A stretch of 64,000 nt of DNA. Source: Fasciolopsis buskii (lineage: Eukaryota > Platyhelminthes > Trematoda > Plagiorchiida > Fasciolidae). The notes under the pieces are model-generated. The model saw nothing but the letters and a program-made list of their open reading frames with translations, had not been told where the DNA came from and did not search any database. The stretch covers positions 62,001-126,000 of the forward strand of contig LUCM01004760.1 in NCBI GenBank assembly GCA_008360955.1, read 5' to 3'. Shown in pieces: positions 26,901 to 38,900 of the stretch. The translations under genes were made by a program, and so were the position numbers. Position 1 is the first letter of the stretch. The number at the start of each line of letters is the position of its first letter.

Positions 26901-29900
26901 TCGCTCGTCAGGTATGCGTACCCGATGCTCTCTTGTCCAAACATCCACATACTTGTACACTCCGAATTGATTGATATTTCTCACCAGAATCGAATCTGTA
27001 GCAAGAGGAGTGTGCATGGAAGCCCTCATTCCTAAGGTTGGCTCAGCCCAACTGACGAAGAATTATCAACGAATCACAGTTGTGATTCTTCTGTGGACTC
27101 TTCGACGAAGAGCTTCCATGCACACTCCTCTTGTTACAGATTCGATTCTGGTGAGAAATACATATATATATATATAATTATATATATGCGTTTTTTTCGG
27201 CCCACAGAGACTAATTCTATTAGTTATACCTTTTGAAATAATTGTAAACATAATTGAGTGCACTACAGTACGAATTTATAGTTTTCAAATATCAGCTGAC
27301 TGTGGATGTTGCTTACATGGTTGCTTAGGAAACCAGAATTGGTATGAATATTTCCGGATAAGCATGGGTGCATCATCACTTTAAAATTACCTCCTTTGTA
27401 CAATGGCAGCAGAACTAAATAAAAGTGCATAAAGGCCACTATTTTGTCTGAAATTAAACAAATGTCGGCAATCCAAACTTACTGAATGTACCTCACATCA
27501 AGGCTGACAGTGCAAATTTAGATAGTCCCTAATCAGAAAATGCAGTCATTGGGGATTTTACTCCCAAAAGGGACAGGAAGTTTACTTTACTGTAGCTTTT
27601 CAAAGCCCTTCTGTTTTCCTTTGTAATTTTGCGTCTCAGTATTGCCCGTTTGTTTCTTCGCAAATCACCGGCTATTGTCTCGGAATTGGACGAGGACGGA
27701 AACTCGGCAATCCATTTGGCGGCTTCGCGTGGGCATCAAAACATTGCCGATTTACTTCTCCGATATGGTGCTGCCGTAGATTCTCGAAATAACCTACGTT
27801 GGACCCCTCTTGACTGCGCAGCTGCAAATGGTCATAGAGATTGTGCTCAGTTTCTGTTGGAAAACGATTCACCAGTGGACCCAAGAGATGTTTCTAACGT
27901 ACGTTTTTGGATATCTGCAATCATGGAATTAAGTTGCACCAACGATAATAAGGAAGCGATAGCCGAAAAATCGGTGATAGAAAATTATTTTCACTATTGC
28001 AGTAGATTTGAACGAGATTGCCAGGGGCCAAGACCAGTACGATGGTAGTGTCCTTACGGCGAATTCGTTGTGATTGCAGTACTTTGAGTAGTTTAGCGCG
28101 ACTCACCATAACTGTTATCTGAGCAGACCAGAGCAACATTTCATAAGATATCCTACCGCAGATGAGCATCTTATCAACATAATGAACACGACCTCAACAA
28201 ACCTGTAAGCTTTCACCAAATTTTCACAACTAAGTCATCCGGTAAAATCATTCCTATAACCAGGATGTTAGTCAATAGCGAATCACAATTGCACGTTTAG
28301 TGCTAAGCACGGTTGCCGTTTACTGTGGTATAAATGGAGGAAGAGAACCCATTATACCCGAATAGCAAAACTGAACCGTATTTTGGTAAACTAAAAATAA
28401 AGAGCAAATGATTGTTAATTTATATGCAAAGAACCTAATCTGCTATATGTTCATTACTTCTACTTTGACCCTGCATGACCTAGACCACTCCACTTCACTT
28501 GGCCTGTAAACACGGCCATACTCGTCTTGTCGAGTTGCTGCTCGCCTGGGGTGCTGATCCCGGAGTTCGAATGGTGATTAATGAACACCTACCGGGTTAC
28601 GGGCCGAATGCATTGGATAGTGCAATAGACCACGGACAGAAGTAAGTTATAAAACCAAATTTAAGGACTGTTGTTTTCGGCGAAAACGGATTCATTTATG
28701 AACATTGTGGTTGGGGAAATTTTGGATAGAATTCGTTGCATTGAACAGGTGTGAAGTCCAACTGAGGATTTAAAATAATTGCTCTTCAAAGAATTACGAA
28801 CAACAGCGTTGTCCGAGTGAATACTTTATCCAATCCAATAATTGAAATAGCCCGAAATTAGTTTGTTTGTTTTTAATCTCAAGATTAATTAGTACGGAGC
28901 CTGTTAGAAAGTTAATCTCTAATAGAAACTTCTTTTGTATAGTCTAGAGCCTTTGGGAATTGGCTGGATGCCTATTTAATAGCCCACTTGAAGACAAGTG
29001 AATCGGAAGCCGTTCAGAAGCCAGCACACCCAGAAATCGAGAAATAAAGATGTCTGCTCAATGGAAATTATAGAACGATAGGACTAAACTTTAAAATAAC
29101 TTACTGTGATTTTTCACAACCGTAAATTTCATTCTGTGGTAATTTGTGATACCTTTAGTTTTGAATGATCTTTGAATTCATAATTTTGATGATAATCTAG
29201 CACTCGTTCACCACCTGTACTTTACTTTTTATTGTGCCCAGGTCGTGTGCCGTAATTCTGTTGCAGAGCCCTAATTGGAAACGTGCCCTACGAAATCAGA
29301 CTGTCACTTCCAACGGAATATTGACAACACCGATGCGAAAACTGATCGCCTACATGCCAGGTATGGTTCTGGCTGTTTGCGCCCTCGCTGTTGAATACGT
29401 CAGTGGAATTATATCTGGAAAATGAAAGGGTCTGCAATATAATGTGTTGTTCCCCAGGAAGCACGTGATCTAATCCGCAGTTAGCGGCCCTGATCAGATA
29501 TGCAGGCCCGGTACTGTCCTGTCCAATCATTACAATCCCTAATCGATAGGATTGTTCAGACAATTCACTGAGCGATTCCTAAACATACTCATTACCCACG
29601 CACACACGTAATGGTCCAAGTGTGTTCTCCTCACAAGAGAGTATTTTATAGTTTGCAAATAAGGTGGCCCTAATAATTACCAATAGTGTTTGCAGTAGTG
29701 ATATTAGTAATAGTGACTTTCTCTTTCAATATGCCATTACCTTTTCATTCTAGTACAAGTAGGTCTGAGCGTGTAATTTGTGCGTAATTTATAATGAAGA
29801 AGATTGCGTTATCGTAAACGATGAAATACGAAACTCCACTGGTCAATCTATTTTAGCTTCCCGTCTATTTCGAAATGGAACAATATATTTCGTTGATTAG

Positions 29901-32900
29901 ATAAATATTCCGGAGACTACCGCTTCACTCGTGAGTTCTGTCTGTTCATGCTTGTATGCGACCTTGCCACAATGACCTCTTTTGTGCTTCAACAATTTGG
30001 ATCAAAGGACATTTTTACTTCATCAGCCTATTGGTCCTGACTGTATTCGTTGACTGGTCAGCTATGTACCCCAACCAGATACGGTACATGAGATGTGGTT
30101 TGAATCGCCTAATTACCACGGTTTTTAGTTCAGCATCTTTCAGAGTTCCGAGATGAGCTTTTTTCGCAGCCTCTCCTTTATAGATTCTGTAAGCTTCACA
30201 TTTTTGCCTGGTTGTCAAATATGAAAACAAAGCACTTTCAGACAGTATTTCGCGCCACCTACTGCAAGATGACCGCACGTTTCTTAAGAGAATTTGGTTT
30301 TTCTTTTTTTTGAAATTTAGACGTTGCAGAGATGGTTTTGGATCGTTGTCTTACGGAAAAACAGACAGATCAAGATGGGTCCACCGTATCGCATTATAAT
30401 TTCGAGTTCATTGAGGACACATACGCCCGATGGTCCAATCAAGCCATCCTAAAGGCTGAGGAAACGATGCATCCTAAAACGTTAGGTCGGTTTGTCAATG
30501 GACGGGGAAAGGATGCTGGATTTTTGGTTAGCGAACAGTTTGTTTAAAAAAACTGCTGTCACGTTCTTTTCCCCTCAATTCTGCAACAGATAGCTTTGGT
30601 TGACCGTTAATCAAGAACAGCAATAGCAGGACCTATTCAGTGAGGATGAGAGATTGTGCACAGCTTCAGGAAACGTTACTTTATGGCACTATTTTCCTGT
30701 CATTAGAGGAGGGTAATATGAATACAATGCTCATCTGACCAGGTTTTGTTGATAGCCTTACTTTTGCACAATGTTATAAATGATCACTTGATACCCGTTA
30801 TAGTTCGAACGGGTCATTTCTTTTGAGGAATCCTAATATTCTTCTGGGATTCTATTGGTATGAAGAATTAAGCAACGCCATATGAGCGGAATGCATGCGG
30901 GGCCGGTGGAATTCGCGGGAGTTTCTCTGACGCGCAGCGCTTGCAGAATCAAGTCGTTTTCGTAGAACCATGTGCCATAGGTTTTTTCGTTTTTTGTGAC
31001 ACTCAGGTTACTTTAATCAGTTTCACCTGGTCACATGGGTCATATCATCGGCGTAGGCAACATTATGTAGTCGACTCGGATAATTTCACTGGACAAATAC
31101 GGATATGCGTGCGTTAATACAATAATATTTCTGTTCCCCACTATTAGGTATAATTAGTTATCAGACATTAGGATATTCTTGAACTGTGTGCTGGTTCCAC
31201 CGTCATGTTTAGTGGTTTCCTGAGAAATCAACATTGGGCTGTTTTTGTACATCAATAGAACAGAAAATCGTGGGACGAAGATATAAAAGGGCAGTCCTGC
31301 TCGCCAGTAGGGTTAAAATATTCACTTTCAAATACGGGTTTGCATTCGAATAAATTCTCGTTTCAACTGTTATTCTGTGTAAAAACAGTCACCATTTTTT
31401 TACGAAGTAAAATCTGTTCGAACACTAGTGTTCTGAAAGTGAATTTGCTTTCTGCATGGCCCGTTCAGGGTTTAATAAAATCAAAGGTCACTGAAAGTCA
31501 GCTTCCTGAAAACGAAATATATTGCAAATACAACCTTACGTACAACCACACGATATGATGTGGGTGACCTGATGTAATTAATAGAGCGGGACTGCAAACT
31601 ATATGTTACAGTGATGTAATCGTCGCCGACCAGACCCGAAATAGACGCATCAACAGTTGGTTAGGCTGAATAGCATGTTTCGATTGCGGCTGGTAATCAC
31701 TGCTGGCCAATTCAGCGTGCTGTGATGAATTTAAATTTTCCATGGAAGCCAGAAATAATAATAACTGGAAGCCCATACAGTTCACTGTTTCTAATTGCAA
31801 GATTGAGTCGACTTTCGTGAATACGGCTTGTTAGAGTAGAAAAATAGCAAAGAAGCTTGCAGGTCTTCTATGCAAACTTTTTTCGAAAAAAGTCCATGGG
31901 AAAACAACTTTTATATGCATTTAGCAGGAAGAACTCTGTTATTAGATTAGATACTATCGCTCTGACTAAATTTATCGGTGAGTTCTAAAACAGCTCGGAC
32001 GAAAGACAGTTTGGAATATCAGATGCATAGTTAGACTCACGCTGGATGCAAATAGAGTAGAATTCTTATAGTAGAAAAATTACTCCGATGGCTAAGGTCA
32101 CGCAAAAGGCAAGAAATTTCAGATTTCGGAAAGCCCTTCGACAAACTTTTCATGTTTGCATAAGGGTCTCCCCATGAATGGACCAAACCTGAGAGGGTTA
32201 ATCAATCATACGAATCACGAATGAGTCTGGTCACCATTCAGTTGGGTTTCCCAAGTAGTGCTATATGTTTATTGTATGCATTTATATAATTGTGGTTGTC
32301 ACGCTTTCATTCAAATTACTGAACTTATATCGTCACGTTTTATACTCTTATTTGGGTGGAATTAAGCGGTCATTGGAATCTTGGCAAATCACCGTTGATC
32401 TAGAATCTGCTGTTTGCCAAACTATTCGGATAATAAACCGTTTTTACAAAAAATACACAGATACCAGTTTTATTGCTAAGGGTGAAAATATTTGCTTTGC
32501 AATATCTGTCGAGTCATACAACTATCCGAGTCAGCTTGTTTAGATTAGTATGTTAACACCCAGTCATTCACCTTGTTCGTCAGCAGGCACTCGCTGGGGC
32601 ATGCGATACCTTGGCATTTAGTTTGTCCCTGGATGAAGATGAAATGGGCGTGAATAAAAACAACAACACCAGGCCATACACTAGAAACAGTCGTATATGG
32701 AACAAGAATCATCCACTCATGCTGATGGTAAGTTTGTATTGTTCTCTTTTTCACTTCCGAGCACAACGAAATTGTGACATGCTCTTATATTTTCGTTCCC
32801 CAGATCAGTTAGAGAGATTTCCCTGTTGATACACGAACCGCTACGGTTTCGTAGCAGTTTAGATCAGTTCTTTATCTAAGCTGAACTCTATGCTGCTTTC

Positions 32901-35900
32901 AACTTTAGAAAACCACCCATTTTAGTAATCACCATCCACATTTCGGCCATGCTTCAGGTTCAATACAAACGGGCTCATCTGCTCGAACATAAACTAGTGA
33001 CCATGTTGCTCCAACGAAAATGGCTTTGCACCGGACTGGTTTACTATGTCAACTTGTTGATCTATGTCCTTTTTCTGGCATTCTATTCGACAAACATGCT
33101 AATCTCGAAATCGGGCGATCTGATTATACGGAAGAAGTAAGTCGTGACTATCTCCATGCCCCAGCAACCGTCACCCAAAATGAAGATAAGTATAGTTCCG
33201 AAATTTCCACAGTACTGTTTCCTCAGACAAAGTAAATGGTTCGTCTGATTATAAAGGACGTCTTAAGGACAGAAAACTAGGGCAAATATTTTGCGAAACA
33301 TTCTAAAAACTTGCTTTCAAAATATGTCAAATAAATTCACCAGAAAACGCCTGTGATCTTTGGATCCTTCGGTCCGGTCGCCATCTCGATTTTCGTTATC
33401 TATATTTCACGCAGCAGCAAACTGCTCGTGACTGTGGGGCTAAAATACCAAGCACAACTTACAGTACTACTGGCGTGCGCTGTGGTCAAGTAAAATGAAC
33501 AATAATTTTCACAGAATCTTCGAGAGCTTGGGTGAAAACTTCAGTAGCGTTTTCTATTTGGTTTCTTTGTCCTGGGGTCGAGCATAAATAGGAAAAATTT
33601 GTCTCCTCAAAATTTTAACATTGTTTCCATTTTTCTGCTGTGAACCGGAAATGGGAGATGAGTGAAGCTCTCTGGCAATGTTCTCAAATGAATCAGTCAT
33701 TGTTTTTATAAGAGCGTTTTCATACTCCTTTTTACTCAGTCGGTGTTCGCTAAATCTTATCAAAATTGCAATCGGCTCACGTGTTTTACCGCAAGCGGTC
33801 TTCTATTCCTTTTTCTTGCGATACTTAAATACAGTTCAAATTTTTCTGCAACTTCTTGTTTTTCGTTTTCTAGCTGTTCTTCGATCTTCGATAGCAAATC
33901 GCAAACCCCAGGTCATCCTGCCAACCTTACTATACACTTCGCTCCTTCTACTCCAGGGTAGAATGATAGGTTTGGACTACTGGTGAACTCTAGTGAAGGC
34001 GAATCTTGAGTCCGGTACTCATCGAGTTCAAAGCTATTTCGATGACCTCCGGTTTGTGTTGAGACTTGTCGAAATAGCAAGTAATGGTGTGATATAGGCA
34101 ACTTGTACCCACCGGTTTGATCAGAAAAATGTAACTTGTTAGTTGAATACAGTACATAATTTGCTACGGCATTCAGATAATTCGTCTTGCTACATGCATG
34201 CTTTACGTGGAATTTGCTGCACCTTAGCACCGACAGGGATGCAACACGCGCTAAGTCAACAGACTGTCCCGTTGAGTTTGTCGGGTGCTGTGCTTTGCGC
34301 CCACACACACATGGTTCACAAAGATAGGTTGTCATCCACATAACGAGGTCAGCGCTTATTTGTCTTTGTTTGCATTGACTGGAAAGTGTTACTTAGGCAT
34401 ACAAATCCGCCGGTTCGTCCGACTGACGGATGCGACCTCAGTCGCGCGCACTCATGGATGTTCACAATGTCGTTCAATTGACCAATGCACACACGCGTCC
34501 ACTCGTGTTCTGAACGGCGGCGGCCAGGCGGATAAGGTCATGGTATTTGGATCGGAAGGTCGCTGGTTGGAATCCTCCCTCCACCGGTCAACTTCCCCAC
34601 TTGGCAGCCCCCTGTTAGCTGCGAATCCTTCCTGAGAAATAATGTACATTGTTATTTTATTAATAAAGGAAGTAGAAGATAAAAGGTCCAAGCCCATCGA
34701 AACAGAGAAAACAGGCGCAACTTTGACTGTTCTCCAATGGACTTCGTGCATTCCTCTAAGCACTCACCCGCCAGCCACCCACCGAATAACACCACCGCCT
34801 GTCCGTTGGAAAGATATGAAAGTGACTCAGAGACTTAAAGACATCTTGCTGTTCGTTCTTCGTTCATTATATTTACGCTTACTAATTAAAGCGCCGTTTT
34901 TCGACCAACGGAGTGGTCAGGAATTGAAGTCAACCAGGCCAAGTTCATGGATTTAAAGCGTTCAGGTGAAACGTCTTTCGCAATGGATTAACACTAAGTC
35001 CGTCCACGGTGATCGTGCTTTCTTCTGCACTGCTTAAACCGCAGAAAAGCTTCCCACTACTGAATGTACTGAGTTCGCATCGCCTGAAAGCCGATCCTTT
35101 GACGGGCAAAAATGCGTGGCCAGCAAAATCCATCGACAATTGGGGCGCCGATTCGTGTAGTGTTGATTTTTGATAGCCATTGTTGGTCCTAGGCTCGGGT
35201 TTCAATTTGGGCGCGATGGATAGTCATTCCCGGATGAAAAGATGATTCCATTGATTTCTGATGGCGAATTACGCATTGATGCTGTGTAATGAATCACCGT
35301 AAGATCAAGTAACTCAAAATTTGTGCCATTCATATTAACTTCATTGGAAAACGTTTATTTGGAACATGCTGGAGTTCAACTTAGTACTGCACCTACAGTT
35401 CTCCACGAGTATCCCGTGGGGCTGTACATTTATATTCTGTGAATCAGATTACAATTTACTTGGCTTTAAAAATTAGCTCTAACCACGAGTTTATGACAGG
35501 GGAATAACAATTAAGAAAGCATTATCCTTGATTTTAAGGCATAATTGTTTGGAAATCCTTGTTTAATTTTGTTCCAGCTCAACGCTGAAAAAATTTTCTC
35601 TTATGGATGCTTGTTTGAACGGGTTACTGGATTATCCTGAAAAATCGATTGCAACTACCGTCACAATTTCAAAATACGTTGTGTTAGCGTTGTGTGCGGT
35701 TAATTTACTGAAGGAAGTAAGTGCGTACTTTTCCCCGTTCGAATATGCACTGCAGGCCTACTATTTATATTTGGGGAGCTAGAAGGGTTTCTATCTAATT
35801 ACTAATTTCAACCTGACACGCTGAAACGTAGCAATTTATTAGTTATGAAGTAAATCAGATTGTGTGAAATTCGAAGCAAGAATTCAGGATGTCCAGACTA

Positions 35901-38900
35901 TGCAGAAACGACGCGCCTGTTATTAACGTGTGAAAATTCATTATTGTGTGCGTCAGCTGTTGGCAATTTGTGCTGATTTGTCGAAGTCACCTGTGATTGG
36001 CTGACCTTTGTAAACCCTCAGATTCGTGTGGGCATGCTTTTACCCTAGTTGGGTTGAATCCCAGTGCTACGTTAATGCTTCCATGGTTATGATTAAAAGC
36101 TCCTTGTAAGCAGTAGAAAATGGAGTATTTACTCATGGTCAAATAAATGTATTCGGCACAATGTTATGCTAACGATAATACATAAATGATGTCACAGCTT
36201 TACCTAGTGAGTGCGTGCTAAATAGGATCAATTTCGAACGTTTTAAGATGAAAGAGCAGAAGTCAAGGGGTTTCACCGGCATGGAAAATGATAAAAATAG
36301 AGACAAAACAGCAAGAGTTTCGATCAGATTATTAAGTTCAACGGGAAACGAGCGTCGAAGAAATTGACAAAATTAAATGTTTGACGTTCACAAGTAAGGT
36401 TGACGATGACTTCATAGCAGCTTCAGAAAAAGTCGGTTTGGAGAAATTAGAGATAAAATTACATTGCTCATATCACAACAAGAACGAAATACTGGGTATT
36501 TTGCAAATTGGTCGGTTACCTGTATAATTTTGATCGGTAGCTAAGATTAAACAATTCATAAGATAATGAGCGTTCAATTTACCTCGTCATCCCAACCAAC
36601 ATCCGTTAAATATTTATTGATTTCAGCAGACCTAGGCAACAGTATACATCTCGCGTATAACGATATTTTGCGACTTACCAGTGTTCTGGACTGACCATCT
36701 ACTATGTATTTCAACATCTTAAGTGTATGTGTGGCTGATTGTGTTGCACGGCAAAGCAGTTGTACGGAAACCAATCGGAAATATCGACTAAGGTAAAGGC
36801 ACATGGCTGTGTTATTCCCTTTTCAGATAGCTCAACTTTTTTATACAGGACGCCGGTACTTGACCATGGAAAATTTCATGGAGTTTTCCATATACGTTTT
36901 GGCCATATTGTCTGTGCTTGAAGTCTACAGTTGTCTGAATAATTATGGCTTGAAATTGGTAAGTGAATTCGTTTTTCATTTGGTGTTTTCTAGTGGGAAC
37001 ATCATTTTTGATTGATCATACCACTTTGTGCTGCGAAAAGCAACGTTATCCGCTCCTGGTTTGCCTTTTTTGGTATTGACTCGGCAGTGTCCATGCAAAC
37101 CTCCACCCCGGTTTAATTAGTTCTTTTACTTTCTTTTAATGAAAAGTGAACTTTAATCTTCGGGTAGAACTGTTGTATAAAATGTGCTCAAAGTTCGTCA
37201 AATCTTTAACGAGAAATTCGTTCGAAGCTTCTCTAAATGGAAGTTTTTCGGCCAACGGTTTCTGCTCAGAAGTTTCAAGTTGGATTGCTAAATCCGACGG
37301 AGTTAGCAGTTCCTTTAGTGAGAAACTAAAATTCCACGTGCAACCTTTGCATTAGATGTTCATCGCAAAGCTCTGAGTGACATTTTGCCCTATCTGCTTG
37401 AAACATCACATTTTCTTTGTACTGAACTGTGTAAATCCGATCCTGTCAAACGAAATTTCCATCAGTTATTAATTTGCTTTTGCAGTGTGACTTTTCACTC
37501 GCTTCCAGACCCCGCCTAGGAATTGCTGTCAGTTTAATAGACAATAGGCTTAGTTTAGGCTACTGAAGTCGGCTTCCCTATTTGGTACTACCGTTATTAG
37601 CTCGTGTGATTTTATGGCCCATCTTTTCATGTTCTCATTTAGTTGGTGTCCACAGTCATGCGATCTACAAACAGCAATCCAGTGAGCCTGATAAGGGTAA
37701 CCTTTGCGGCACTCAGATGCGACCCACAGGAAGCGAAGATGAATCCGTCAGTGCGTATTTGTTGTTTGCTTTTAGTAATGCACTTCGAAGTTTTGTGAAT
37801 TTTTACTCAAGGGAAGAGTTACAAACTGAAGGTGACGATTCGAGAACTCGATCTTAAATGCAGCAATCACCAATAGACATTTTTTACTGAGTTTTATTGT
37901 TCTTGTATTGACTCATCACAAAGATTTCTAATGTGTATTTTATCGTTGCAAAAATTTAACTGTCATCGTACAACTACTTAAGTTTGCTCTCATCCCTTTC
38001 ATCTTCTTACACAGGGGTGGCAGTGGCAATGCGGAGCCGTGGGGGTTTTCTTGGCTTGGCTAAATCTTCTTCTGTTCCTTCGACGGATACCTACTCTGGG
38101 TCTTTTTGTTCTCATGTTCACAGTGATTATCCGAACCTTCATCAAATTCTTTGCTGTATTCTTTCTCTTTATTTTTGCTTTCGCCTTCGGATTTCACATT
38201 CTGTTGTCCAATCATGCTCAGTTCAACAGTCTAGGCAACTCGTTGATTAAAACGTCCGTGATGACTATGGGCGAATTTGAATTCGACTCCGTAAGTTTAA
38301 AGTCACAATTGGTTTTCTAATACTCATTTCCTCAATAGATGAATAAATTTCAAAATATGATGAAATTTCGCGACCCATTCTAGGCATTTTCTGCGTGCAC
38401 TCTGCCCTAACTATGAAGACAGGGATAATCGCAATATCCAGGCGATAAAACTACACGTTTGAGCAGCCTCCCGAGTAGCAAAACCAACAAAGAACCAGAC
38501 TTGCACCAATGGCATAGTTTCCTTGGAGTAGATACCAGCTATTGAAATGAATTCGTCTAACATATAATGTGATCGTTCCCACCATGTTGGGTCGCCGCCA
38601 GATATTTCAGATGCGTGAATAGAGCATGATAAATGCAGTTGTACCAAAGTAGATCTAAAAGTTACTTTGTTGGTATGGAATAAGATTTTGACGTTGCTTA
38701 ATTACAATGTATCCCGAACTGGTTATTCAAGGGACTTTCGATTACAGCTCTGTGCTGTCTAGGGTAGATTAGAAATTATTCGGAGAGTTGACCGTCGTTG
38801 CCTATCGGTGTGGTGCAAAACTTCCCCTGACTACGACTATCACGCGATGCTCCTTATCTTCAACTACTTCGTAGTACCCATTTTATTCACTGTGATTGTA

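Noticed and set aside
33020..33235. 71-codon plus ORF overlapping exon 16 in another frame
   Set aside because: The S1 frame has channel motifs and correct splice phases; this frame has neither.
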